From contig CP127384.1 of the NCBI GenBank assembly GCA_030285985.1, forward strand, positions 186,001-250,000: a stretch of DNA of 64,000 nucleotides, read 5' to 3'. Below the pieces are notes generated by a model. The model ran no database searches. It saw only the letters and a list, made by a program, of their open reading frames with translations, and had not been told where the DNA came from. Every line of letters begins with the position of its first letter. Position 1 is the stretch's first letter. Shown here one piece after another: positions 8,299 through 16,556 of the stretch. This stretch comes from Aquidulcibacter paucihalophilus (GTDB lineage Bacteria; Pseudomonadota; Alphaproteobacteria; Caulobacterales; Caulobacteraceae). The position numbers were made by a program, and so were the translations under genes.

Positions 8299-8862
8299 TC
8301 AGAACTCCAGCCGGGCCGTAACAGCGGAGACGGCGCGGGTTTCGGATCGTGCGATCCGCTCTTCCACCATGAGCCCGCCCGGGCCGCCGCGGACGGTCAG
8401 CGCCTCGGCGTCGGCGCTCTCATAAATCCGGACGCGGACCTCGCCGTCAGCCATCTCGATCACACAGCCCTGGTCGCGGCGCGGCCAGCGGCCGGGCTCA
8501 AACTCGACCACCACGCCGGAAGCGGCCCAGGGCGCGAGGTCGTCATTGGACAGCTGAAGCCGACGGGTCACGGCGGGCGGGGCATGGACAAAGGCCCGCC
8601 CTTCGCTGGCCATGCCGGTCACGGACGAGTCCTGCCGCTGCAGCAGGTCGTCCGGAGTCGCATCGAGGGCGGCGGTCAGGCGGCGCTGGACGTCCGGACG
8701 GTACAGGCCGGAGCGTTTGCCGGTCTCGTACAGGCCCCAGCCCTGGCTGGTCATGCCCGCCCTGCGACCGGCCTCGGCCTGGGACAGGGCGCGATCGCGG
8801 CGCAGGGCCGCGAGGGCCTCGCCGAGACGTCGGGCGTCGCTGTCACTCTGGAACCGGGGCAT
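8299..8862 (-). CDS. XRE-family regulator with C-terminal S24-like domain
   Basis: 187 residues. The N-terminal HTH (~10-65) contains LAALRRDRALSQAEAGRRAG, MTSQGWGLYETGKRSGLYRP and LTAALDATPDDLL. The C-terminal ~90 residues (LSNDDLAPWAASGVVVEF, then PGRWPRRDQGCVIEM, then GEVRVRIYE) resemble the beta-rich peptidase S24/LexA-type domain of phage-repressor-like regulators. I see no clear Ser/Lys self-cleavage pair. A perfect 12-bp palindrome overlaps the place where its ribosome-binding site should be. Confidence 0.8.
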   Translation of the reverse strand: MPRFQSDSDARRLGEALAALRRDRALSQAEAGRRAGMTSQGWGLYETGKRSGLYRPDVQRRLTAALDATPDDLLQRQDSSVTGMASEGRAFVHAPPAVTRRLQLSNDDLAPWAASGVVVEFEPGRWPRRDQGCVIEMADGEVRVRIYESADAEALTVRGGPGGLMVEERIARSETRAVSAVTARLEF

Positions 8863-8870
8863 GGATCGAT

Positions 8871-8882
8871 GATGGCGCCATC
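8871..8882. promoter_or_regulatory. 12-bp perfect palindrome just before the regulator start
   Basis: GATGGCGCCATC is a perfect palindrome beginning 9 bp upstream of the start codon at 8862. A protein bound there would cover the translation start region and any nearby transcription start, so autorepression is plausible. This is inferred from position only. Confidence 0.35.
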
Positions 8883-8923
8883 CGGCGGGTGATGCGAGGA
8901 CGGATTCGTTTCAGGTTGTGAGA

Positions 8924-9013
8924 GCGCTATCGCTCGCCGCGCGGCGGCTCGCTGCCTGAGCGCAGGCTTCGGGGCGCTAACGCTCGCCGCGCGGCGGCTC
9001 GCTGCCTGAGCGC
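8924..9013. repeat. Two tandem copies of a 40-bp palindromic intergenic repeat
   Basis: Copies at 8924-8963 and 8974-9013 differ at one base and repeat every 50 bp. Each unit starts GCGCTAACGCTCGCCGCG, has a CGGCGGCTCGC centre and ends GCTGCCTGAGCGC, so its two halves are largely complementary. The pair fills the gap between the 8299-8862 regulator and the nfuA stop at 9016. Other copies are at 9624, 28619, 45054 and 45102. Confidence 0.85.
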
Positions 9014-9015
9014 GC

Positions 9016-9573
9016 CTAGACCACCTGTTCGACGCTCGTCACTTCCGGGATGTAGTGTTTCATCATCTGCTCGACCCCGGCCTTCAGCGTGGCGGAGGAC
9101 GAGGGACAGCCGGCGCAGGCGCCGCGCATCCGCAGGGTCAGAACACCTGTTTCCTCATTGAAGGCGTCGAACAGGATGTCGCCGCCATCCTGGGCCACGG
9201 CCGGACGGACCCGGCTGTCCAGCAGTTGTTTGATCTCGATCACGATCTCCGAATCCTCGCCGCCGGCGGCGTTGTCGGACGTCGAGCCGTCGCGCATCAG
9301 CGGCGCGCCGGAGACGAAATGGTCCATGATCGCCGCGAGGATCGGGGCCTTCATCTGCGTCCAGTCCGGACCGTTCGGGCTGCGGGTGACCGAGACATAG
9401 TCGTAGCCGAAGAAGATCCCGGCCACGCCCTCGACCTCGAACAGGTCCTCGGCGAGGGGTGAGGCCGCGGCCTCATCCCGGTTCACAAAGTCGCGCGGAT
9501 CGGACGAGACATCCCGCCCGGGCAGGAATTTCAGCGCATTGGGATTGGGGGTCGGTTCGGTCTGGATGAACAT
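9016..9573 (-). CDS. nfuA: NfuA/Nfu-type iron-sulfur cluster carrier
   Basis: 185 residues from MFIQTEPTPNPNALKF (9573), the usual Nfu N-terminus; an ATG 9 bp upstream gives MSA more. The Nfu_N scaffold domain (1-~90) is followed by a NifU C-terminal domain with the cluster-binding CxxC as RGACAGCPSS near residue 150. It carries Fe-S clusters to client proteins. Flanked on both sides by copies of the 40-bp palindromic repeat. Confidence 0.94.
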   Translation of the reverse strand: MFIQTEPTPNPNALKFLPGRDVSSDPRDFVNRDEAAASPLAEDLFEVEGVAGIFFGYDYVSVTRSPNGPDWTQMKAPILAAIMDHFVSGAPLMRDGSTSDNAAGGEDSEIVIEIKQLLDSRVRPAVAQDGGDILFDAFNEETGVLTLRMRGACAGCPSSSATLKAGVEQMMKHYIPEVTSVEQVV

Positions 9574-9623
9574 GGCGCTCAAATGCGCCGCCGTGGCGAC
9601 GGGTTCAAGGGCTACACCTGCAC

Positions 9624-9663
9624 GCGCTCAAGCAGCGAGCCGCCGCGCGGCGAGCATTAGCGC
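9624..9663. repeat. Single copy of the 40-bp palindromic repeat, inverted orientation
   Basis: Starts GCGCTCAAGCAGCGAGCCGC and ends GGCGAGCATTAGCGC, the reverse complement of the 8924 family with small changes. It lies 10 bp beyond the uspA stop and before the nfuA start, which fits a transcript end for uspA. Confidence 0.85.
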
Positions 9664-9672
9664 CTCCTGGCG

Positions 9673-10143
9673 TCAGGCCAGATCCTCGATCTCTTTCTCG
9701 GTCAGCTCGCCCGGCACAATGGTCACCGGCAGTTTGCGACCGGTGAAGGACGCGCCCTGTTTGACCACCGCCGAGACCAGCGGGCCGGGCCCGCGCCCGC
9801 CGCCGCTGGCCGCGAGGACCAGAATCTTGATCTCATTGTCTTCGCCGACGACCTTTCGGATCGCATCCTGGGCCTCGCCACGCTCGATCAGCAGGACCGG
9901 GGTCGCGCCGGACCGTTCCGCCGCCTCGCCCGCCCAGGTGTTCAGCGAAGCCTCCGCCTCGACCCGCGTCTGACGCTCGATCTCCTCGCGGACTCCGGCC
10001 CAGTGGGCGTCAGAGGCCGCGGCGGGGATGACGCGCAGCAGGGCAACGCGACCGCCCGTCGACCGGGCCCGACGCGACGCATAGCGAAGCGCCGCCTCAA
10101 ACTCCGGACTGTCATCGACGACGACCAGAAACTTGCGTGGCAT
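9673..10143 (-). CDS. Universal stress protein (UspA family)
   Basis: 156 residues with the UspA fold: an N-terminal strand (KFLVVVDDSPEFEAALRYA) with the conserved Asp, and a C-terminal GGGRGPGPLVSAVVKQG segment in place of the ATP-binding G-2x-G-9x-G(S/T), followed by LPVTIVPGE. Probably nucleotide-binding; the process is unknown. Flanked by two different intergenic repeat families. Confidence 0.88.
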   Translation of the reverse strand: MPRKFLVVVDDSPEFEAALRYASRRARSTGGRVALLRVIPAAASDAHWAGVREEIERQTRVEAEASLNTWAGEAAERSGATPVLLIERGEAQDAIRKVVGEDNEIKILVLAASGGGRGPGPLVSAVVKQGASFTGRKLPVTIVPGELTEKEIEDLA

Positions 10144-10210
10144 CAGCCTCTCCCTCGGCCCCGGACGCTAGCAGATTGGCGAGCCAAACACCTAAGGCCG
10201 AGCCGCTCCG

Positions 10211-10309
10211 GGTGGTTGGTGATGGGTGGTTGCCGGTTCACCGGCGGATGGCCTTCGGGATCGAACGAATCCGCGTCGGCCACCCGTCACCCGGCACCCG
10301 TCACCGGGT
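10211..10309. repeat. GGTGATGGGTGG-type inverted repeat downstream of gdhZ
   Basis: The arm GGTGATGGGTGG (10218-10229) pairs with CCACCCGTCACC (10280-10291), with one G-T position. An inner perfect hairpin GCCGGT-TC-ACCGGC lies at 10232-10245. The element fills most of the 166-bp gap between the gdhZ stop and the uspA start and resembles elements at 55551-55633 and 59738-59822. Likely a transcript-end structure. Confidence 0.6.
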
Positions 10310-13300
10310 TCACCCCGCCGACGACGCGATCTCCCGAATCACCGAGTTGGCGATGGTCAGCTTGGCGAAGGTCCAGCCCGTGCCCGAGGCCAGGATCTCG
10401 TCGACCGAGGCCCGCAGGCCCTCCACGATCTCGAGGCGCGGCCCCACCCAGGCGTCAACGGCCGCTTCTGCCGCCCCTTCACCGGACCCCGCGGCCGCCG
10501 TCGCGCTCGCGGCGACAGCCCGGGTCAGGGTCATTTGCTCGACCATCAGGTCCTCGATCAGACGCCGCACCGCCAGCCGGTCGAAATGATCCGCCGAGGG
10601 GACCGACCCCGCGCCGGCGCGCAACCGGTCGAAGTCGAAGGCCGCGCCGACCTGGTGATAGAGGGTGGCCATGGCCGGTTCCGGCCAACCGGCCTGGCGG
10701 GCCAGATCGCCGATGTCGGCGGTCGCCACCAGCGGCCGGAGCAGGGCGACGTTGCGCGCCATCGCCTCGGGAGCCCCAAGGCTGACGAACGTCTGCACCC
10801 GGCCCTCAAGACGACTCTGCTCGAAGCGCGACAGGACCGAGCCGCCGACGGCGCGCAGGGCGTCCGCCGCCGGCCGGTAGGCGGCGATCAGGGCCTCGAC
10901 CGTGGAGCCGGGGCGGACCGCCCGGCGGGCCAGCCAGAAGGTCTGGCGGCGCAGCACCATCGAAATCTCCTGGTACAGCGCGGTCTGGGCCTCGGCCGGG
11001 ATCTTCAGGTCCAGCGCCGAAACCTCGTCCCAGGCCTGGTCGAGCCGGAAGATCTGGCGCGCCGCCTCGAAGGCGAGAACCATGGCGGCCGTATCGCAGC
11101 GGGCCGACTGGCGCAGGCGTTCCGGGAAGGTCGGACCGCACATATTGACGATCTCGTTCGACAGGATGGTCGAGACGATCTCGCGACGCAGGCGGTGGCG
11201 TTGCATGTCGGCTTCGAATTTCGCCAGCGGGGCCGGGAAATAGCGGACCAGCGTCTGTTTGAAGAAGGCGTCGTCCGGGGCCGTCGAGGCGACGATCTCG
11301 TCGAACAGCTCCAGCTTGGAATAGGCGGTCAGGACCGCCAGTTCGGGCCGGGTCAGGGCCTGGCCGGTGAGCTTGCGCTCCGCCAGTTTGGCGTCGTCGG
11401 GCAGGCCCTCGACCTTGCGGTCCAGCTTGCCCTTGGCACCCAGCCACAACATGAACTGCTGCTGGGAATCCAGCGCCCCGGCACCGTCATCTTCCTGCAG
11501 CGACACCGCCAGGGTCTGGTCGTAGTTGTGCGCCAGCACCTTGAGGCCGACTTCATCGGTCATCGAGGCCAGCAGGGCGTTGCGATCGCCGGCCTTGAGT
11601 GCGCCCGAGGCGATGGCCGCCCCGGTCAGGATCTTGATGTTGACCTCATGGTCGGAGCTGTCGACCCCGGCCGAGTTGTCGATGGCGTCGGTGTTGATGC
11701 GGCCCCCTGCCTGGGCGAAGGCGATGCGGCCCGCCTGGGTCAGACCGAGGTTGGCGCCTTCGCCGATCACCTTGGCGCGCAGTTCGCCGCCGTCGACGCG
11801 GATAGCGTCATTGGCCTTGTCGCCGACCTGGGCGTCGGTCTCGTTCGGCGCTTTCACATAGGTGCCGATGCCGCCGAAATAGAGCAGCTCGGCCGGGGCC
11901 AGCAGGATGGCCTTCATCAGCGTCGCCGGATCGACGACGTCGTCCTGGATGTCGAGCGCCGCCTTGATCTCGGGGCTCAGTTCGATCGACTTGGCCGAGC
12001 GCGGGAAGATGCCGCCGCCCTTTGAAATCTTCGACTTGTCGTAGTCCTGCCAGGACGAGCGCGGCAGTTTGAACATGCGGTCGCGCTCGACCCAGCTGGA
12101 GGCCGGATCCGGGTTGGGGTCGATGAAGATGTCGCGGTGGTCGAAGGCGGCGACCAGTTTGATCGCCTTCGACAGCAGCATGCCGTTGCCGAACACGTCG
12201 CCCGACATGTCGCCGACGCCGACAACGGTGAAGGGCTCGGACTGGATGTCCTTGCCCATCTCGCGGAAGTGACGCTTGACCGCCTCCCACGCGCCACGGG
12301 CGGTAATGCCCATGACCTTGTGGTCGTAGCCGACCGATCCGCCACTGGCGAAGGCGTCGTCCAGCCAGAAGCCGTAGTCGGCCGAGACGCCGTTCGCGAT
12401 GTCGGAGAAGGTCGCCGTGCCCTTGTCGGCGGCCACGACCAGATAGGGATCGTCGCCTTCAAACCGGATCACGCCGGCCGGATGGGTAACGGCACCCGAC
12501 TTGTCGATGTTGTCGGTGATGTCCAGCAGGCCGGACAGGAAGGTCTTGTAGGCGCGGATGGCCTCGGCCTGCTGGGCGTCGCGGTCGCCACCGGCGCGCA
12601 CAATGGCCGGCAGACCTTTCGGGAAGAAGCCGCCCTTGGACCCGACCGGCACGATGACGGCGTTCTTGACCTGCTGGGCCTTCACCAGACCCAGAACCTC
12701 GGTGCGGAAGTCGTCACGGCGGTCCGACCAGCGCAGGCCGCCGCGGGCGACCGGGCCGAAGCGCAGGTGAACGCCCTCGATATGCGGTGCCCAGACGAAG
12801 ATTTCGCGGAACGGCTTGGGCAGGGGCAGGTCGGCCAGTTCGCGCGAGGCGATCTTGATCGAGATGTGCGGCTTGTGCCCGCCGTCGGCCCCGGTCTGGT
12901 AGTAGTTGGTGCGCTTGATCGCCTGGATCAGCAGGGCCATCCGGCGCAGGGCGCGGTCATGATCAAGGCTCTTCACGTCCTGGAGCAGGGCGTTGATCTG
13001 CTCGACCAGTTTTGCGACCGCAGCCTCGCGGCTGGCGGAGTCGCCGCCGATGGCCGGATCGAATTTCGCCGCGAACAGGGCCAGCAGGGCGCGCGCCACG
13101 GCCGGATAGTCGCGCAGCGCCTCTTCCTGAACCGCCTGGCTGGGATCGAGACCGGTCTGCTGGCGATAGCGGGCGAGAGTCCGCACCAGGGCCGCCTCGC
13201 GCCAGTTGACGCCCAGTTCCAGCACCAGCCGGTTGAACCCGTCGCTTTCGGTGCGACCCGTCCAGACCGCCGAGAACGCCGCCTCGAACGGGCCCTTCAC

Positions 13301-15175
13301 ATCGGAGAATTGAAGGTCGCCGCCGCGCGGGTCCTCCATCAGGAACTCATGAACGTGGATTTCCGCCTCGCCCGTCGGACGCAGGGCGTGGCCCCATTCC
13401 TCGAGCGTCTTGAGACCCATGTCGGCGAGGATCGGCAGCACGTCCGACAGCGGCACCGCCGCCCCCCGCCGATACAGTTTGAAGCGGAAATTCAGCGGGC
13501 CTTCGCCCTCGACGCGGAAGGCGCGCACCGCCACCGGATCGCCACCGTCATTCAGGCCGGTGTCATTCAGCGCATCGACCGCCTGGAGGTCGCGCACGGC
13601 CTCTGTGGCGTCATAGCGGTCACGATAGCCGGCGCCGAAGGCCTCGGCCCAACGGGCGCTGAGCGGCCCGACAGCGACGTCGTCGACATCGGCGTCGCGC
13701 AGGGCGCTCTCGAACCGGTCGACCCAGCTGCGCCCGGCCTCGGTGATCTCGATGTCCAGCGCCGCCTGATCCGGGCACGGATGATCGCCCGGCGTCACGC
13801 CGATGATGTAGTGGATGCGAACCAGCGGCTGGTCCGACAGCTGCGGGTACCAGGCTGACAGCCGCCCGCCCCAGGCCCTGGCCAGGATGGCACCGATCCG
13901 TTCACGGACCGAGGCGTCGAACCGCTCGCGCGGGATGAAGGCCAGAACCGAGACGAACCGGTCGAACGGGTCCTGGCGCGTGAAGGTCTTGATCCGCGGG
14001 CGGTCGTGCAGATGCAGGATGCCGAGCGCGATCGCCAGCAGCTCGCTCTCCTCGATCTGGAAGAGTTCGTCGCGCGGGTAATTCTCAAGGATGTTCTTGA
14101 GCCGCTTTTCGCTGTGGCTGCCGGCCTGCTTGCCGGCCCGGGTCAGGGCGTTGGCGACCTTGCGGCGGACCAGCGGCACCTGGGTCGCGGTCTTGTCATA
14201 GGCCTCGGCGGTGAACAGGCCGACGAACCGGGTCTCGCCCGAGGGACGACCGTCCGGTCCGAACCGCTTGACCCCGATATAGTCCATATAGGCCCGGCGA
14301 TGGACGCGGGAGCGGACGTTGGCCTTGGCCACCGTCACCGGCTCCGACAGATCCAGCTGCCGCTTCATGGATTTGGTCAGCACCGCCGGTTCGTTGGCGC
14401 GTCGCAGGACGGTGCGCTCCGGATCGGCCAGCACGCCCAGGCCGACGCCCGACTGCGACAGGGGTGCCTCGGCCTCATAGCCGCCGTCCTCGCTGCGCGG
14501 ATAGTCGTAGTCGCGGGCCCCGAGGAAGACGAAATGATCCGCCTGCAGCCACTGCAGGAAGGCGATGTGCTCGGCGAGCAGCTCGGGCGCGACCCCGTGC
14601 GGATGCGCTTCCAGATGGGTGATCGACCGGTGCATCAGGGCCGCCATGCCGGCATGGCCGTCGACCGCGCTGGCGACGTCGTTCAGGGTCTGGGCCACGC
14701 CCTCGCCCAAGGCATCGCGGCGCTCCTGCGGCAGGGGGTCGAGGATCACGATGATGGTGGATTCGCGCCCGCCCTCTTCCTCGGTCACCGGATGGTACAT
14801 CGACCGCACGGTGACGCCGGCGTCGGCCAGCTCGCCCATGACGCTGTCGACGAGGAAGGGACGATCGTCCTGGATGACGATCAGGACGTCATAGCCCAGC
14901 GGCTTGCCGTCAGCATCCTGAAGCGGCGACAGGGTGATCCGCGCCGGCTCACCGTGGGCCCGCCCCTCGGCCGCCCGCCACGCCAGGGCGAGCAGGTTGG
15001 CCATCTCGCTTCCGCCGAGTTCCGGCGTCTCGTCAGCGGCATGGTCTTCCCAGGCCTGGCGGACGAAATCCCGGGCCGGGCCACTCAGGGCACCGGGCGA
15101 CAACTGGTCGAAGCTGGCTTCCAGCGCCTCCAGGGTGATTGCCTGAGGGTGCGCGGGGGCCGTTTCGCCGGACAT
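10310..15175 (-). CDS. gdhZ: NAD-specific glutamate dehydrogenase, large (~180 kDa) type
   Basis: 1621 residues, the expected length for the giant NAD-GDH that deaminates glutamate to 2-oxoglutarate. It has a long N-terminal regulatory part with ACT-like stretches (VIQDDRPFLVDSVMGELADA). The catalytic core near residues 800-1250 includes GGLRWSDRRDDFRTEVLGLV, VPVGSKGGFFPKG and VVGVGDMSGDVFGNGMLLS; a C-terminal helical part follows. In Caulobacter the homolog GdhZ also slows FtsZ assembly, linking metabolism to division; whether that holds here is inference. Monocistronic by spacing. Confidence 0.95.
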   Translation of the reverse strand: MSGETAPAHPQAITLEALEASFDQLSPGALSGPARDFVRQAWEDHAADETPELGGSEMANLLALAWRAAEGRAHGEPARITLSPLQDADGKPLGYDVLIVIQDDRPFLVDSVMGELADAGVTVRSMYHPVTEEEGGRESTIIVILDPLPQERRDALGEGVAQTLNDVASAVDGHAGMAALMHRSITHLEAHPHGVAPELLAEHIAFLQWLQADHFVFLGARDYDYPRSEDGGYEAEAPLSQSGVGLGVLADPERTVLRRANEPAVLTKSMKRQLDLSEPVTVAKANVRSRVHRRAYMDYIGVKRFGPDGRPSGETRFVGLFTAEAYDKTATQVPLVRRKVANALTRAGKQAGSHSEKRLKNILENYPRDELFQIEESELLAIALGILHLHDRPRIKTFTRQDPFDRFVSVLAFIPRERFDASVRERIGAILARAWGGRLSAWYPQLSDQPLVRIHYIIGVTPGDHPCPDQAALDIEITEAGRSWVDRFESALRDADVDDVAVGPLSARWAEAFGAGYRDRYDATEAVRDLQAVDALNDTGLNDGGDPVAVRAFRVEGEGPLNFRFKLYRRGAAVPLSDVLPILADMGLKTLEEWGHALRPTGEAEIHVHEFLMEDPRGGDLQFSDVKGPFEAAFSAVWTGRTESDGFNRLVLELGVNWREAALVRTLARYRQQTGLDPSQAVQEEALRDYPAVARALLALFAAKFDPAIGGDSASREAAVAKLVEQINALLQDVKSLDHDRALRRMALLIQAIKRTNYYQTGADGGHKPHISIKIASRELADLPLPKPFREIFVWAPHIEGVHLRFGPVARGGLRWSDRRDDFRTEVLGLVKAQQVKNAVIVPVGSKGGFFPKGLPAIVRAGGDRDAQQAEAIRAYKTFLSGLLDITDNIDKSGAVTHPAGVIRFEGDDPYLVVAADKGTATFSDIANGVSADYGFWLDDAFASGGSVGYDHKVMGITARGAWEAVKRHFREMGKDIQSEPFTVVGVGDMSGDVFGNGMLLSKAIKLVAAFDHRDIFIDPNPDPASSWVERDRMFKLPRSSWQDYDKSKISKGGGIFPRSAKSIELSPEIKAALDIQDDVVDPATLMKAILLAPAELLYFGGIGTYVKAPNETDAQVGDKANDAIRVDGGELRAKVIGEGANLGLTQAGRIAFAQAGGRINTDAIDNSAGVDSSDHEVNIKILTGAAIASGALKAGDRNALLASMTDEVGLKVLAHNYDQTLAVSLQEDDGAGALDSQQQFMLWLGAKGKLDRKVEGLPDDAKLAERKLTGQALTRPELAVLTAYSKLELFDEIVASTAPDDAFFKQTLVRYFPAPLAKFEADMQRHRLRREIVSTILSNEIVNMCGPTFPERLRQSARCDTAAMVLAFEAARQIFRLDQAWDEVSALDLKIPAEAQTALYQEISMVLRRQTFWLARRAVRPGSTVEALIAAYRPAADALRAVGGSVLSRFEQSRLEGRVQTFVSLGAPEAMARNVALLRPLVATADIGDLARQAGWPEPAMATLYHQVGAAFDFDRLRAGAGSVPSADHFDRLAVRRLIEDLMVEQMTLTRAVAASATAAAGSGEGAAEAAVDAWVGPRLEIVEGLRASVDEILASGTGWTFAKLTIANSVIREIASSAG

Positions 15176-15320
15176 GGGCAGGTCTCTTGTAGACGCGACC
15201 TCTCAATCAGGTCGCCGGAGATGGGGGTCAGACTAGGCCGCTTCGCCACTTCGGCAAGGGGTCCATCCGACGGGCGCTGACTAGGCCGTCCCGCGCACGA
15301 CGGGAACCCCCAAACGACAA

Positions 15321-15346
15321 CACCGGCCCCGTTTCCGGGGCCGGTG
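15321..15346 (-). terminator. Hairpin downstream of the outer-membrane protein gene
   Basis: CACCGGCCCCG and CGGGGCCGGTG form an 11-bp perfect stem around a 4-base loop. Reading leftward it is followed by TTGTCGTTT, a moderately T-rich tail. It lies 33 bp past the stop at 15379, so it probably ends that transcript. The same TTGTCGTTT tail follows the hairpin at 16394-16421. Confidence 0.7.
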
Positions 15347-15378
15347 CGGCCGTCGACGTCAACGGATGAACGACCGTC

Positions 15379-16233
15379 CTAGAAGCGGACGTTCATGCCA
15401 ATCTTGATGGCATGCAGCTCCATGTCGTCATTGCCACGGGCGATATCGGTGCCGGTCGTGTTGGGCGGCAGGATGAAGGGGTTGGTCGGCCCCGCCGTGC
15501 CCGGTCCGGCGCGAACGACGTAGTCGCCGGGCTGGAGGTTGGTGAACAGATACTCGCCCGTCAGGGACAGGTTCGGCGCCAGACGCCATTCGACACCGGC
15601 TCCGAGCTGGTAGCCGTCCGCCTTGTCGTCATTGACGGTTTCGGTGAAGCTGTTGGCGCCGTTGGTGGTGCGGAAGCTGTTCTCGACCTTGGCCTGTGCG
15701 CCGCCGCCCGTGACGTAATACAGGGCCGGACCGGCGGCGAAGCCGGCGCGGAGCCGCAGGGCGGCCATGTTCTGCAGGTCACGCGTGAAGACATAGGCCG
15801 CCGGCGTGGTGCTGAACGAGGTGACGGAGTCTTCCACGTTCGCGCCGCTCAATTCGCCGACGACGCCGACCACCAGGGCACCGAACTGCATATCATAGCC
15901 GATACGGACCGAGGCCTCGACGCCGGTCGGATCCAGATCACAGCCGTTTTCTGCGGCCTGGCCGAGGGCGGAGCCGTCGCATGAGCCGGGGGTGAAGGCG
16001 CTGGCGGTCGTGCCGTCCAGGATCACGGTGTCATCGAACTGGCCGTCGAAATCGCGGTCGAACACCAGGGCTTCGCCGGCATCCTCGTTGTTTTCCAGCA
16101 CGCCGCCGTAGACGCCGATGTAGGGACCACTCCAGTCGGGAGCGGCCAGACCTGGGCCAGATTGGGCGAGCGCGGGGGAGGCCACGCCGGCCAGGAGCAG
16201 CGTCAGGGACGCGGCGGAAATCGTCTTCATCAT
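15379..16233 (-). CDS. Outer membrane beta-barrel protein (Omp25/31-like porin family)
   Basis: 284 residues from MMKTISAASLTLLLAG (16233). The signal peptide is cleaved after SPALA. The start of the mature protein (DWSGPYIGVYGGVLENN) is typical of alphaproteobacterial small beta-barrels. Alternating barrel strands include ASVRIGYDMQFGALVVGVVG, MAALRLRAGFAAGPALYYV, YQLGAGVEWRLAPNLSLTGE and a C-terminal IKIGMNVRF ending in Phe, the usual outer-membrane assembly signal. Acidic loop repeats (DRDFDGQFDD) may bind cations. Role unknown beyond envelope structure. Confidence 0.85.
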   Translation of the reverse strand: MMKTISAASLTLLLAGVASPALAQSGPGLAAPDWSGPYIGVYGGVLENNEDAGEALVFDRDFDGQFDDTVILDGTTASAFTPGSCDGSALGQAAENGCDLDPTGVEASVRIGYDMQFGALVVGVVGELSGANVEDSVTSFSTTPAAYVFTRDLQNMAALRLRAGFAAGPALYYVTGGGAQAKVENSFRTTNGANSFTETVNDDKADGYQLGAGVEWRLAPNLSLTGEYLFTNLQPGDYVVRAGPGTAGPTNPFILPPNTTGTDIARGNDDMELHAIKIGMNVRF

Positions 16234-16393
16234 CACAGAGAGTATCCTTCGAGCTGGCGCGGAACACCCGCGGTTCGCCCTTCCGCCGCCGCTAACGCAG
16301 GCAGCGCGCTCCCTGTTCCCGCGACGGGGCCAATCGGCCCCGACCGGGCCGCCCTGTGGCGCCGAAAGCGCGCCCTCGGATCCGGAAACGACA

Positions 16394-16421
16394 AGGCCGC
16401 CGAACTTGCGTTCGGCGGCCT
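16394..16421 (-). terminator. Hairpin downstream of the AI-2E transporter-family gene
   Basis: AGGCCGCCGAA and TTCGGCGGCCT make a perfect 11-bp stem with loop CTTGCG. Reading leftward a TTGTCGTTTCC tail follows. It lies about 135 bp past the transporter stop at 16557 and 160 bp before the omp start, so it separates the two leftward transcripts. Confidence 0.65.
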
Positions 16422-16470
16422 GCTTCGGACCGGCGCCCAGGAGGGGGAGGGTTGGCACCGATCTGTTCCA

Positions 16471-16502
16471 CCGCGGCCTGGGGGGAGGGGGAGGGGCCGC
16501 GG
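16471..16502. other. G-rich hairpin in the 323-bp gap before the omp gene
   Basis: In the 16234-16556 gap CCGCGGCC (16471-16478) pairs with GGCCGCGG (16495-16502) around a loop made of two runs of G. More G runs lie at 16441-16451. The rest of the gap holds the hairpin at 16394-16421 and presumably the omp promoter; I see no gene in it. Confidence 0.5.
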
Positions 16503-16556
16503 CGACAGGTTTGAAATAGGCGCCGGTTGTGGCCAATCAAGGGCACCAGAGAGGTG

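Noticed and set aside
8924..9013. CRISPR array, because of the 40-bp direct repeats at 50-bp spacing
   Set aside because: The spacer is only 10 bp, units are self-complementary along their length and also occur singly elsewhere; no cas genes are present.
10226..15280. Several long plus-strand open frames across the glutamate dehydrogenase region
   Set aside because: They are antisense shadows of the 1621-codon gdhZ gene, as expected in GC-rich DNA, and show no recognisable protein pattern.
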